From: Streptococcus oralis
Lineage (GTDB): Bacteria; Bacillota; Bacilli; Lactobacillales; Streptococcaceae
DNA: 64,000 nucleotides
Assembly (NCBI RefSeq): GCF_019929345.1
Contig: NZ_JAHZPJ010000003.1
Span: forward strand, 102,705 to 166,704
Reading direction: 5' to 3'
The translations under genes were made by a program, and so were the position numbers. Each line of letters starts with the position of its first letter. The stretch's first letter is position 1. Below the pieces are notes generated by a model. That model was not told the origin of the DNA, did not search any database, and saw nothing but the letters and a program-made list of their open reading frames with translations. Shown one piece after another: positions 21,018 to 30,626 of the stretch.

Positions 21018-23387
21018 CTATTTTTCAAAAATCTCTTTGAGGTCTGCATCTGTAATCCCAATCATAGCGGGGATGCTGGACCAGTTTTTCTCGGTGAGGA
21101 TGTAGGATTGTTCAGAGTCACTTGATGTGGCAGTTTCAGAGAAGGCTTGTTTACTTTCTTCAATATTATTTTCAATTAAATCACTGAAGCGCTCAATCAG
21201 ATAGGTCTTACGGGCAGTTCCTATATGCTTGACTGCATAGTCAAAGGCCTGTAATTCGCCAAGAAGGATGAGCTTGCTTTTGGCCCGTGTAATGGCTGTA
21301 TAGATGAGATTGCGTTCCAGCATGCGCTTGCTAGCACTGGTGATGGGCAGGATGACAACGGGAAACTCACTTCCCTGAGACTTATGGATACTCATGGCAT
21401 AGGCTAGTCGAATCTTGTACCATTCGTTACGTGGGTAGACGACTTCATTGCCGTCAAAATCAATGACAATCTCGTCTTGTTTGGACTCGGTGTATTTTCC
21501 AGAAATCAAATCTGTGATATAGCCTAGGTCTCCGTTAAAGACATTGACTTCGGCGTCGTTGACTAGGTGAATAACCTTGTCCCCTGTTCGATAGTGGCAC
21601 TGGGGAGCTTCAAAACTGAGTTGATCTTTTTGTAGTGGGTTAAGGAGGTCTTGCATGAGTTGGTTGATGGCGTCAATACCAGCAGTTCCTCGATACATAG
21701 GCGCCAGTACCTGAATATCACGAGCAGCAATGCCACTTCTGAGGGCGGCACCGAGAATCTTTTCAATCGTTGCAGGGATATGACCACTAGCAATTTCAAA
21801 GTAGGAGCGATCTGCCTTTTTCTGGGTAAAGTCAGCTGGCAAGATTCCTTGTCGAATCTGACTAGCCAAGGTGACGATAGTTGATTCTTCACTCTGACGG
21901 TAAATCCGTTCCAAGCGCGTCTGAGGTATCAGGGGTATCTGGAGCAGGTCTGCAAGGACTTGTCCAGGACTGACAGACGGTAGCTGGTCACTGTCTCCCA
22001 CGATGAGGATTTTACTGTTAGAGGAGATGTTAGAGAAGAGTTGGTTGGCTAGCCAAGTATCCACCATAGAAAACTCATCTACTATGATAAAGTCGGCATC
22101 TAGATAATCTTCCAGATGGCTGGTATCATCATCACCCATCATTCCCAAATGGCGGTGTATGGTCGCGCTAGGCAAACCTGTCAATTCATTCATGCGTCGA
22201 GCTGCTCGACCAGTTGGGGCTGTTAGAAGGATAGGTAAGTTGCTTTTCTTCCTGAGGTCAAATCCTTCTAAAAGGGCATAGACAGCGATAATCCCATTGA
22301 TAACAGTCGTCTTACCTGTACCAGGCCCACCTGTTAGGATAAAGACCTTGTTCTGGATGGCGTCACAGATAGCCTGCTTTTGGATGCTATCATACTCAAT
22401 ACCCAGTTCTTCCTCAACACTAGCGATATGCTTTTGAATGGTTTCCAAATCCTGACTTTGTTTCTTTCCTTTTTCAAGAATACGAACCAAGTGACTGCGA
22501 ATGCCTTCCTCAGCGAAAAAGAGGCTGTTATCAAAGATTTTGGTATCAATCTGCTGAACCTTGTCTTCTTCGATGAGGTAGGAGAGTTCTTGGGCAACTT
22601 GGCTGGGGTCCAATTCCACGGGTCGGGAAGACTCGAGGAGAGTCAGGGTCTGTTCCAACAAATCTCGGGCTTCCATGTAGGTATCGCCCGTATCCATACA
22701 GCCTTGAAAGAGACTGTGGACAAGGCCAGCACGAAAGCGCTCGGGAGCCTGACTTTCGATGCCTAGTTCCTCCGCTAGTTGGTCAGCAATGGTAAAACCC
22801 AAACCCTTGATATCCTCGACCAGCTGGTAGGGATAATTTTCGACAATATCGAGAGTTTCTTCCTTGTAAAAGTCTTGAATCTGAAAGGCTAGTTTATTGG
22901 GAATACCGTAGTTGGCAAGTTTTGCCAAGACCATCTCTGTCCCATAGTTGAGACGGAGGGTAGAGACGAAAGCCTCACGGTTTTGGGCAGAGAGTCCTGA
23001 GATGCCTTCTAGCTTTTCAGGATGTTCCAGAATTTCGTCTATGGTATTGTCACCATAGCAATCCACGATTTTTTGAGCCGTTTTGAGACCAATTCCCTTG
23101 AAGTGGCTACTCGAAAAGTACTTAACTAGCCCTTTTTTAGTTGGTTTTGCCCGTTCATAACGGCTGATTTGTAGTTGTTCTCCGTACTTGGAGTGTTGAA
23201 CGATTTGTCCCCAAAAAGTGTAGTCTTCGCCCTCAATCACGTCAGCCATGGTTCCTGTAACGATGATTTCAAAATCGTCAAAGTCCTCAGCATTGGTATC
23301 TTCGATATCTAGGAGGAGGATACGATAAAAATTACTGGGATTTTCAAAAATAATGCGTTCAATGGTGCCTGAAAAATAAACTTCCAT
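21018..23387 (-). CDS. recD2: SF1B DNA helicase RecD2
   Basis: 789 residues. A 5'-to-3' DNA helicase found in bacteria with no RecBC partner, implicated in replication-fork and repair processes. N-terminal RecD2-specific region with helix-hairpin-helix motifs (about 85-210), Walker A GGPGTGKT at 353-360, a DEFSMVD Walker B motif, and the C-terminal helicase motifs (SIHKSQGSEFP; YTAITRAK). It is the distal gene of a minus-strand run rnhC-lepB-recD2. Confidence 0.95.
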   Translation of the reverse strand: MEVYFSGTIERIIFENPSNFYRILLLDIEDTNAEDFDDFEIIVTGTMADVIEGEDYTFWGQIVQHSKYGEQLQISRYERAKPTKKGLVKYFSSSHFKGIGLKTAQKIVDCYGDNTIDEILEHPEKLEGISGLSAQNREAFVSTLRLNYGTEMVLAKLANYGIPNKLAFQIQDFYKEETLDIVENYPYQLVEDIKGLGFTIADQLAEELGIESQAPERFRAGLVHSLFQGCMDTGDTYMEARDLLEQTLTLLESSRPVELDPSQVAQELSYLIEEDKVQQIDTKIFDNSLFFAEEGIRSHLVRILEKGKKQSQDLETIQKHIASVEEELGIEYDSIQKQAICDAIQNKVFILTGGPGTGKTTVINGIIAVYALLEGFDLRKKSNLPILLTAPTGRAARRMNELTGLPSATIHRHLGMMGDDDTSHLEDYLDADFIIVDEFSMVDTWLANQLFSNISSNSKILIVGDSDQLPSVSPGQVLADLLQIPLIPQTRLERIYRQSEESTIVTLASQIRQGILPADFTQKKADRSYFEIASGHIPATIEKILGAALRSGIAARDIQVLAPMYRGTAGIDAINQLMQDLLNPLQKDQLSFEAPQCHYRTGDKVIHLVNDAEVNVFNGDLGYITDLISGKYTESKQDEIVIDFDGNEVVYPRNEWYKIRLAYAMSIHKSQGSEFPVVILPITSASKRMLERNLIYTAITRAKSKLILLGELQAFDYAVKHIGTARKTYLIERFSDLIENNIEESKQAFSETATSSDSEQSYILTEKNWSSIPAMIGITDADLKEIFEK

Positions 23388-23535
23388 AGATTTCCTTTTT
23401 GATAGAAAAAGAGCTGGGATAGAGCTTCCAGTTAGGCTTTCCTTGGATTTGGGACTTGGTACAAGATATTGCCAAGTTGCAATCTAATTCTAAAAGCTAA
23501 CTCAAAAAGACTATCACAGCATCTAGTTGCTGATT

Positions 23536-24150
23536 TTAAAAGATTCCGATACGGTTGAGTGGCCAGAAACGGAATTTGGCTTCTCCTTTGATTTGACTGG
23601 CTTTAAAGGTTCCAACATGGCGACTGTCGCTAGAAACCAAACGGTCATCTCCAAGGAGGAGGTACTCACCCTCGGGTACGGTAAAGCTGAAGCTAGTGTT
23701 GAAATTTACATCGACAGTAAAGGCCTGAGCTTTCTGAGCAAGGCTTCTAAAATAGACACCCTTATCCCCTTCAAAGCCTTTCCCTGAATAGGTGCTCTGA
23801 AGTTTGTCATTTTTAAACTGTTGGAGGTAGTCTGCTAGGTAGGGTTCGTCCGTTTCTTTATCGTTGACATAAAGTTTATCGTTTTCGTAGCGAATGGTAT
23901 CACCGGGCATGCCGATGACACGTTTAACGATGTCTTTATTTCCATCATCTTCATGAGCAACTACGATATCAAAGCGATCAACGGGTAGATGTCGAACGAC
24001 AAAGAGAATTTCACCATCAGCTAGAGTCGGATCCATAGAGTGTCCTTCCACACGGACATTGGTCCAGAGAAAGAGACGACTGAGACCAACTACTATAATG
24101 ATGAGGAATGTGAGTCCCCACTCTTTTAGAAATGTTTTAAAATAATTCAT
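23536..24150 (-). CDS. lepB: Signal peptidase I
   Basis: 204 residues. Membrane serine protease that removes signal peptides from exported proteins. One N-terminal membrane helix (about 12-31), catalytic Ser38 in the GHSMDPTL motif and catalytic Lys76 in the DIVKRVIG motif, then the conserved GDDR..SDSRHVG box near the C-terminus. Lies three bases after rnhC on the same strand; a 148-base gap without other features separates it from recD2. Confidence 0.97.
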   Translation of the reverse strand: MNYFKTFLKEWGLTFLIIIVVGLSRLFLWTNVRVEGHSMDPTLADGEILFVVRHLPVDRFDIVVAHEDDGNKDIVKRVIGMPGDTIRYENDKLYVNDKETDEPYLADYLQQFKNDKLQSTYSGKGFEGDKGVYFRSLAQKAQAFTVDVNFNTSFSFTVPEGEYLLLGDDRLVSSDSRHVGTFKASQIKGEAKFRFWPLNRIGIF

Positions 24151-24153
24151 AAC

Positions 24154-25035
24154 TTACCTTTCTAGCAATGCTTTGGCTTTTTCAGTATTTTTAAAATGCA
24201 GTTTGGCACAGAAATGAAGTCCTTTCATGCCATAGGTCTGAAGGATTTTGCTAGCAACCTTATCAGAAGCAGTTCCTGCGCCACTTGGCAGTTGATAGCC
24301 TAGTTCTCGTCCAAGATTTTCCAAGTTTTCGAGAAAGAGATCCCGCGCGATGATGGAGCTAACTGCGACAGCCAGATATTTGCCCTCGGCTTTTTCTTCT
24401 AAACTAACCTTGTTGGGAAAACGGTTGGCTTCTTGCGTCAAGTACTTGTCATAGTTTTTAGGACTTGTAAAAGCATCAATCACGATTTTTTCTGGCTGGA
24501 CTCCTTTTTGAAGAAGGAGAAAGATAGCTTGGTTGTGAAGGGCAACCTTTACAGAAACAGCATTGTAACGCTCTCCGATAACTTCGTTGTACTTGCTCGG
24601 TGAGAGAAGGAGCGCTTGATGCTGGATTTTTTCCTTGAGGATAGGGGCAATCTGACGAATCTTTTGGTCTGTCAGGGTCTTTGAATCCCCCACACCGAGT
24701 TTTCGTAAGAAGTCATGCTGGTCAGCTGTCACGAAGGAAGCCACGACAGCAAGCCCACCAAAGTAGGAACCATTTCCCACCTCGTCAGTCCCAATCATAG
24801 GAAAATCTTGTCCACTATTTTCCTCTACAACTTGATAACCAAAGAAAGTGGCGTATTGCTCAGCAGCTTCGCCCTGCAGGAGGACTTTTCCAGAAGTATA
24901 GATGGAAACTGTTGCCTGAGGTAGTCGCAAAAAATAGCGAATATAGGGATTTTTACTAGGATTGAGAGCCTTCTGATACTGACTCAAAAAGCTCTGAATT
25001 TCCTGTTCACTTGGTGTGAGTGTGATACTTGCCAT
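24154..25035 (-). CDS. rnhC: Ribonuclease HIII
   Basis: 293 residues. Cleaves RNA in RNA/DNA hybrids. The N-terminal ~80 residues form the TBP-like substrate-binding domain specific to RNase HIII, followed by the catalytic domain with acidic residues Asp84 and Glu85 in [13 protein letters not shown]. Divergent from zapA, with which it shares a conserved neighbourhood in streptococci. Minus-strand TGGTACAAT just upstream (25043-25051) could be its extended -10. Confidence 0.96.
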   Translation of the reverse strand: MASITLTPSEQEIQSFLSQYQKALNPSKNPYIRYFLRLPQATVSIYTSGKVLLQGEAAEQYATFFGYQVVEENSGQDFPMIGTDEVGNGSYFGGLAVVASFVTADQHDFLRKLGVGDSKTLTDQKIRQIAPILKEKIQHQALLLSPSKYNEVIGERYNAVSVKVALHNQAIFLLLQKGVQPEKIVIDAFTSPKNYDKYLTQEANRFPNKVSLEEKAEGKYLAVAVSSIIARDLFLENLENLGRELGYQLPSGAGTASDKVASKILQTYGMKGLHFCAKLHFKNTEKAKALLER

Positions 25036-25075
25036 AGTTTCTATTGTACCACAAAAGCAGGAGAATTGGTAAAAA

Positions 25076-25104
25076 CTGACAAAGTTAGCGAAATTTGGTA
25101 TAAT
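25076..25104 (+). promoter_or_regulatory. Promoter of zapA-cvpA
   Basis: CTGACA (25076-25081), a 17-base spacer, and TGGTATAAT, an extended -10 with TATAAT at 25099-25104. Confidence 0.85.
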
Positions 25105-25121
25105 ATCGTGAGGTGAATTTT

Positions 25122-25424
25122 ATGGCAAATCTAAATCGATATAAGTTTACATTCGGGAAAAAGACATTAACCTTGACAACCGAGCATGACAACCTCTTTA
25201 TGGAGGAAATCGCTAAGGTTGCGACTGAAAAATACCAAGCAATTAAAGAACGAATGCCTGGGGCGGATGATGAAACCATTGCGCTTCTTTTAGCGATTAA
25301 CAGCCTATCGACGCAGCTTAGTCGTGAGATTGAGTTTGACGATAAGGAGCAGGAGCTTAAAGACCTTCGAGATAAGCTAGTGGCAGTCAAGCAAGAGCAG
25401 AGCAAGATTGAGGATTCCCTATGA
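25122..25424 (+). CDS. zapA: Cell division protein ZapA
   Basis: 100 residues from the ATG at 25122, which lies six bases after GAGGTGA; the GTG nine bases upstream sits inside that ribosome-binding site. A small FtsZ-associated protein that promotes Z-ring bundling. Short N-terminal beta region (NRYKFTFGKKTLTL) and a long C-terminal coiled coil (about 55-100). It overlaps cvpA by four bases. Confidence 0.88.
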   Translation: MANLNRYKFTFGKKTLTLTTEHDNLFMEEIAKVATEKYQAIKERMPGADDETIALLLAINSLSTQLSREIEFDDKEQELKDLRDKLVAVKQEQSKIEDSL

Positions 25425-25969
25425 TTTCGATCCTTCTCTTACTGGTTCTAGCTTGGGGTTTTTACATCGGCTACCGTAGAGGTTTGGTGCTACAAGTTTA
25501 TTATTTCCTCGTGGCAGTGATTTCAGCCTTTGTTGCTGGGCAGTTTTATAAATCGCTGGGAGATCAATTTCACTTGCTTGTCCCTTATGCTAATCCTCAG
25601 GAAGGGCAGGGTACCTTTTTCTTCCCTTCAGCCCAGCTTTTTCAACTAGATAAAGTCTTTTATGCGGGTCTGGCCTACCTCCTAGTTTTCGGAATTTGTT
25701 ACAGTATCGGACGTTTTATCGGTTTGTTTCTTCATTTGATTCCAGTTAAAACACTAGGTGGCAAGTGGTTCCGGGTTAGTGCGGGGGCTTTGTCGCTATT
25801 GGTAACCTTATTTGTCTTGCAAATGGCTTTGACCATTCTTGCAACTGTACCTATGGCAGCCGTTCAAAATTCACTTGAAAAAAGTATCGTAGCTAAACAC
25901 ATCATCCAAAGTATCCCTTTTACGACAAACCTTATCAAACAACTCTGGGTGACAAATTTAATCGGATAA
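25421..25969 (+). CDS. cvpA: CvpA family membrane protein
   Basis: 182 residues with four hydrophobic segments (about 1-20, 24-43, 78-100 and 115-145). CvpA was first linked to colicin V production in E. coli; its role in streptococci is undefined. The zapA-cvpA-mutS2 order is conserved. The ATGA overlap with zapA implies coupled translation. A short GGGC/GCCC hairpin follows but lacks a good T run. Confidence 0.88.
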   Translation: MISILLLLVLAWGFYIGYRRGLVLQVYYFLVAVISAFVAGQFYKSLGDQFHLLVPYANPQEGQGTFFFPSAQLFQLDKVFYAGLAYLLVFGICYSIGRFIGLFLHLIPVKTLGGKWFRVSAGALSLLVTLFVLQMALTILATVPMAAVQNSLEKSIVAKHIIQSIPFTTNLIKQLWVTNLIG

Positions 25970-26032
25970 AAAGGGCGGGATTTTTCCTAGCCCTTTGTTT
26001 ACAGATTGGAGGACTAGGTCAAAACCTCTAGT

Positions 26033-26041
26033 TGCTATAAT
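26033..26041 (+). promoter_or_regulatory. Extended -10 promoter of mutS2
   Basis: TGCTATAAT, a consensus extended -10, lies 28 bases before the mutS2 start, downstream of the cvpA hairpin. Confidence 0.6.
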
Positions 26042-26069
26042 CTTGTAAACCAGCATACAAGGAAAAAAT

Positions 26070-28406
26070 ATGAATACAAAAATACTAGAAACCTTAGAAT
26101 TTAATAAAATCAAGGCCTTGTTTGAACCGCATCTCTTGACAGAACAAGGCCTAGAGGAGCTAAAAGGCTTGGCTCCAACTGCCAAGGTGGATAAGATCAA
26201 ACAAGCCTTTACAGAGATGGAGGAAATGCAGGCGCTTTTTGTGGAGCAACCTCACTTTACCATCCTAGCGACGCGTGATATATCAGTTGTCTGCAAGCGT
26301 CTGGAGATGGGGGCGGACCTCAGTATTGAGGAGTTCCTACTCCTCAAACGGGTCTTGCTGGCTAGCAGAGAGTTGCAAGGTTTTTATGCTAATCTTGAAA
26401 ATGTACGCTTGGAGCAGTTGGCGAGATGGTTTGAGAAACTGCATGATTTTCCACACTTGCAAGGGAGCCTCCAAGCCCTAAATGATGCAGGATTTATCGA
26501 AAATTTTGCCAGCGAAGAGCTAGCACGCATCCGTCGGAAAATCCATGATAGCGAGAGCCAAGTCAGAGATGTCTTGCAAGACTTGCTCAAGCAAAAAGCG
26601 CAGATGTTGACGGAAGGCATAATCGCTAGCAGAAATGGCCGTCAGGTTTTACCTGTGAAAAACACTTATCGTAACAAGATTGCAGGTGTTGTTCATGACA
26701 TCTCTGCCAGTGGGAATACGGTCTATATCGAGCCACGTGAGGTCGTGAAACTGAGCGAAGACATCGCTAGTCTACGAGCTGACGAACGCTATGAGATGAT
26801 TCGTATCCTGCAGGAGCTCTCAGAACGCGCCCGTCCTCATGCTGCTGAGATTGCCAATGACGCTTGGATTATCGGCCATTTAGACTTGATTCGTGCCAAA
26901 GTGCGTTTCATCCAAGAAAGACAAGCAGTCGTTCCTCAACTTTCAGAGAATCAAGAGATTCAACTCCTTCATGTTCGCCATCCTTTGGTCAAAAATGCTG
27001 TTGCAAACGATGTATACTTTGGTAAGGAATTAACGGCCATTGTCATTACAGGTCCCAATACGGGTGGGAAGACCATCATGCTTAAAACTCTGGGCTTGAC
27101 TCAACTTATGGCCCAGTCAGGCTTGCCCATTCTAGCTGATAGGGGGAGCCGTGTCGGTATTTTCGAAGAGATTTTCGCAGATATCGGGGATGAGCAGTCT
27201 ATCGAGCAAAGCTTATCTACTTTCTCCAGCCACATGACCAATATCGTAGATATTCTTGGCAAGGTCAACCAACATTCGCTCTTATTGCTAGATGAGCTCG
27301 GGGCTGGTACCGATCCACAGGAAGGTGCAGCCCTTGCTATGGCTATTCTGGAGGATCTTCGTCTGCGTCAGGTCAAGACTATGGCGACGACCCACTATCC
27401 AGAGCTCAAGGCTTATGGTATTGAGACAGCCTTTGTGCAAAATGCCAGCATGGAGTTTGATACAGCCAGCCTGCGTCCAACCTATCGCTTTATGCAGGGA
27501 GTTCCCGGTCGAAGTAATGCCTTTGAAATTGCCAAACGCCTGGGCTTGTCAGATGTCATCGTGGGAGATGCCAGCCAGCAGGTTGATCAAGATAATGATG
27601 TCAACCGCATCATTGAGCAATTGGAAGAACAAACGCTTGAAAGCCGTAAACGCTTGGACAATATCCGTGAGGTCGAGCAAGAAAACTTCAAGATGAACCG
27701 AGCACTCAAAAAACTTTACAACGAGCTCAATCGTGAAAAGGAAACTGAGCTCAACAAGGCGCGTGAACAAGCCGCTGAGATTGTGGAACTCGCTCTAAGT
27801 GAGAGTGACCAGATTCTCAAGAACCTCCACAGTAAGTCTCAGCTTAAACCCCACGAAATCATTGAAGCCAAGGCTGAGCTGAAAAAACTGGCCCCTGAAA
27901 AAGTCGACTTGTCTAAAAACAAGGTCCTTCAAAAAGCCAAGAAAAAACGAGCTCCGAAGGTGGGAGATGATATTGTGGTCCTCAGTTATGGACAGCGTGG
28001 AACCTTGACCAATCAGCTCAAGGACGACCGTTGGGAGGCCCAAGTTGGTTTGATCAAGATGACCTTGGAAGAGAAAGAATTTGATCTTGTTCAGGCTCAG
28101 CAAGAGGCCCTAGTCAAGAAAAAACAAGTTAATGTAGTCAAACGTGCATCTGGTCGTGGTCCACAGGCGAGACTAGATCTTCGTGGCAAACGGTACGAGG
28201 AAGCCATGAATGAGCTGGACGCCTTTATTGATCAAGCCTTGCTCAATAACATGGCACAAGTAGACATCATTCATGGTATCGGAACAGGAGTCATCCGCGA
28301 GGGTGTTACCAAATACCTACAAAGAAACAAGCATGTCAAGAGTTTTGGCTATGCCCCACAAAATGCTGGAGGCAGTGGCGCAACCATTGTGACTTTTAAA
28401 GGGTAG
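26070..28406 (+). CDS. mutS2: Endonuclease / ribosome-rescue ATPase MutS2
   Basis: 778 residues. MutS core and lever regions, ABC-type ATPase with Walker A GPNTGGKT near residue 328 and the DELGAGTDP Walker B region, a KOW-like segment, and a C-terminal Smr domain (about 700-778, [11 protein letters not shown] and [11 protein letters not shown]). It lacks the mismatch-recognition domain of MutS. Roles described for the family are suppression of recombination and rescue of collided ribosomes. Confidence 0.96.
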   Translation: MNTKILETLEFNKIKALFEPHLLTEQGLEELKGLAPTAKVDKIKQAFTEMEEMQALFVEQPHFTILATRDISVVCKRLEMGADLSIEEFLLLKRVLLASRELQGFYANLENVRLEQLARWFEKLHDFPHLQGSLQALNDAGFIENFASEELARIRRKIHDSESQVRDVLQDLLKQKAQMLTEGIIASRNGRQVLPVKNTYRNKIAGVVHDISASGNTVYIEPREVVKLSEDIASLRADERYEMIRILQELSERARPHAAEIANDAWIIGHLDLIRAKVRFIQERQAVVPQLSENQEIQLLHVRHPLVKNAVANDVYFGKELTAIVITGPNTGGKTIMLKTLGLTQLMAQSGLPILADRGSRVGIFEEIFADIGDEQSIEQSLSTFSSHMTNIVDILGKVNQHSLLLLDELGAGTDPQEGAALAMAILEDLRLRQVKTMATTHYPELKAYGIETAFVQNASMEFDTASLRPTYRFMQGVPGRSNAFEIAKRLGLSDVIVGDASQQVDQDNDVNRIIEQLEEQTLESRKRLDNIREVEQENFKMNRALKKLYNELNREKETELNKAREQAAEIVELALSESDQILKNLHSKSQLKPHEIIEAKAELKKLAPEKVDLSKNKVLQKAKKKRAPKVGDDIVVLSYGQRGTLTNQLKDDRWEAQVGLIKMTLEEKEFDLVQAQQEALVKKKQVNVVKRASGRGPQARLDLRGKRYEEAMNELDAFIDQALLNNMAQVDIIHGIGTGVIREGVTKYLQRNKHVKSFGYAPQNAGGSGATIVTFKG

Positions 28407-28429
28407 AAGGATTCCGTAATTTATAAAGT

Positions 28430-28977
28430 AAGGTTAAATCAAACAATAAATTATAACGAAAGTTCCAATCAGTTAAAAATACAAATTCGAGGTTGAAGAT
28501 AAGATTGACGAAGTCAGTGGTAAATACATTGTAAAGAGATGACAATGGGGAGTGATTTGTGAGAATATAGAAGTACTGTTTTTGCAAATTTCACTTTTAA
28601 AAGAGTCGAGAAATGCAGGATAGATTTTAAAAATCTAGTACAGTCAGTTGGAGATTATCGTCATATTGAAGTTTTAGATGCTGAGTTGCTAGTAGAGTAT
28701 TTTTAATGATTTTTGTTCAATCTGTTATATGTAAGAAATCACCATTGGTCAGGATTCAATATTTGAGAATGGAATGGGAGTTTTTGATTTTATTATTAAT
28801 CTAATAACGATTATGTGCTTAAAACTGAATTGGATATTAACCACTGAAATGGGGTTGGCGATATTATTGGTAGCATTTCAGTGATAGGAAAATCAGATAT
28901 TTAGCTTAGAGGATAAAGAGAACTTGGTGATGTCTATTCGTTATCAACTAGGAAAAATTGATATTGGAGAGAAGTGA
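28430..28977 (+). pseudogene. Decayed coding remnant upstream of the GT8 gene
   Basis: This 550-base stretch has no intact gene, yet several short reading frames read like protein. A frame around 28564-28706 gives about 47 residues ending in LDAELLVEYF and a stop; one around 28734-28800 gives EITIGQDSIFENGMGVFDF; one ending at 28977 gives ENLVMSIRYQLGKIDIGEK. They lie in different frames, separated by stops, as expected for one gene broken by several frameshifts. The last fragment's stop overlaps the ATG of the following gene, so its translational coupling survives. I do not recognise the family. Confidence 0.5.
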
Positions 28978-30212
28978 TGAGAATGTATCATAAAGTGATT
29001 GCTCTTGGAGCGGATATTCATTACCTTGATAAGGTAGAAACCGTAATAAAATCCGTTTCGGTTCATAATCATGAAGTGAAATTTTATGTGTTTAATGACG
29101 ATTTACCTAGTGAATGGTTTCTTTTAATGAGAAATCGCCTTAAGGTCATTGGTTCTGAGATCGTCAATGTTAAAAAAACGGCTCACAACCTTCGTGATTT
29201 TCGCTTGCCAAATGCAATTCTATCCTATGCTACTTTCTTTAGGTATTTCATAGCAGATGAAGTACAAGAAGACAGAGTTCTCTACTTAGACTCAGATATG
29301 ATCGTAAATGCAAGATTGGATGAATTGTTCTCCTTAGACTTACAAGGCTATGCCATTGCAGCTGTTCAAGATTTTGGACAAGATGGTTGGTTGACAACCT
29401 TTAATGCGGGTATGTTGTTGATTGATGCGAAGAAATGGAGGGAAAATCATTCGACAAAAAGTTTACTAGAGTTAACTGTCCAACATCATGAGCATGTTTA
29501 TGGAGATCAAGGCGTTCTCAACATGTATTTTGGTGACCAGTGGCTACATTTGAATAAAGAGTATAACTTTATGGTTGGTTTGGATCAATTTTTACATTTA
29601 ACAGGCAACAGTAAATGGTACGAATCTGACTATTATGGAAATTCTGAACCTAAGATTATTCACTATACCTCAGAGTTTAAACCATGGACTCATTTAACTT
29701 TGACTCGTTTTCGTAAATTGTGGTGGTTTTATTATGGTTTGAATTGGAACGATGTATTATTGGAAGCAGATATTATCAGACGTTCTTTTAATGAGCTAGT
29801 GAGAGCACCGTTATATCATACTTGTATTTTTACAAATAGTGCTATTTTAGAATCAATAGAATATCTTTTGACAGAACTATCAGAAGTTCATTTTACAATA
29901 TTAGCGCCAACAAATTTTGCTGATAGTGTAGTTGATATGCAACGATTTTTAAATCTATCAATTTATCCAAATTTTAATCCTTTTAATATGAAAGAAGCTT
30001 TGGATAATATGGATTTTTATTTGGATATCAATCATGGTGGAGTTGTAGAAACTATTGTAGAAGAAATTGGTAATAAACATAAACCAATTTTTGCTTTTGA
30101 CAATACAAACCATGAATTGAGAGGAAAAAGTCGTATTTTTTCGTCAACTGAACCGGAGAAAATGGTAGAAGCCATTCGAAAATTTTTAGGAGAAGCACCG
30201 AGTGGGAAATGA
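28977..30212 (+). CDS. Family 8 glycosyltransferase with a second C-terminal domain
   Basis: 411 residues from the ATG at 28977, which overlaps the stop of the upstream remnant and has GGAGAG seven bases ahead; an ATG two codons later is possible. The N-terminal ~270 residues match GT8 retaining hexosyltransferases: metal-binding DxD in LYLDSDMIVN, AAVQDFGQDG, FNAGMLLID, GDQGVLNMYF and HYTSEFKPW. The remaining ~130 residues are a different alpha/beta domain, resembling regions seen in streptococcal GT8 enzymes that glycosylate serine-rich-repeat adhesins. It stands alone, away from any glycosylation cluster in the window. The substrate is unknown. Confidence 0.82.
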   Translation: MRMYHKVIALGADIHYLDKVETVIKSVSVHNHEVKFYVFNDDLPSEWFLLMRNRLKVIGSEIVNVKKTAHNLRDFRLPNAILSYATFFRYFIADEVQEDRVLYLDSDMIVNARLDELFSLDLQGYAIAAVQDFGQDGWLTTFNAGMLLIDAKKWRENHSTKSLLELTVQHHEHVYGDQGVLNMYFGDQWLHLNKEYNFMVGLDQFLHLTGNSKWYESDYYGNSEPKIIHYTSEFKPWTHLTLTRFRKLWWFYYGLNWNDVLLEADIIRRSFNELVRAPLYHTCIFTNSAILESIEYLLTELSEVHFTILAPTNFADSVVDMQRFLNLSIYPNFNPFNMKEALDNMDFYLDINHGGVVETIVEEIGNKHKPIFAFDNTNHELRGKSRIFSSTEPEKMVEAIRKFLGEAPSGK

Positions 30213-30342
30213 GTTTAGATAACATTTTAAAATTTATCAGAAAGTTATGATTTCTATTGAATTATGGCTCTACTTTCGGGGTAATAAGGCCATTCATACA
30301 GTAAAAACTGGTGAACTAATTTCTATTTTATTCATAAACACA

Positions 30343-30371
30343 TTGACAACTTCCAACATTTTTTGTAAAAT
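30343..30371 (+). promoter_or_regulatory. Promoter of the glycine-riboswitch transcript
   Basis: Consensus TTGACA (30343-30348), a 17-base spacer and TAAAAT (30366-30371), about 75 bases before the riboswitch core. Confidence 0.75.
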
Positions 30372-30445
30372 AATAAAAAATTAAATACCAACACCGAATG
30401 AAGTTTAATAGAAGTGGAGAAACGTTTGATTTCCCATGACTGTAA

Positions 30446-30540
30446 ATGGACGGAACTCTGGAGAGACCGTAAAGGCACCGAAGGGGCAAGGCAGGTAACT
30501 GCTCAAACTCTCAGGTAAAAGGACAGAGCTAAGATAGACC
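30446..30540 (+). promoter_or_regulatory. Glycine riboswitch (single aptamer)
   Basis: The sequence carries the glycine-aptamer core: GGACGGAACTCTGGAGAGACC near 30449, ACCGAAGGGGCAAG near 30478-30490, then AACTCTCAGGTAAAAGGACAGAG near 30506-30529. Only one aptamer is seen instead of the common tandem pair, with flanking sequence that could form the substitute helix of singlet types. It lies upstream of a sodium:alanine/glycine symporter gene, so glycine binding probably controls its uptake or export through the hairpin at 30568. Confidence 0.9.
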
Positions 30541-30567
30541 GCTTTTTGGCATTTATCTAAGCATTCC

Positions 30568-30601
30568 AGAGTACATGTATCCTGCATGTGCTCTTTCTTT
30601 T
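30568..30601 (+). terminator. Riboswitch expression-platform hairpin
   Basis: A 10-bp stem with one G-U pair (30568-30577 with 30585-30594) and a 7-base loop are followed by TTCTTTT. It lies between the glycine aptamer and the symporter start, so it is the probable regulated terminator. Confidence 0.75.
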
Positions 30602-30626
30602 GGGGTTGAAAAGATAGGAGAAGGAT

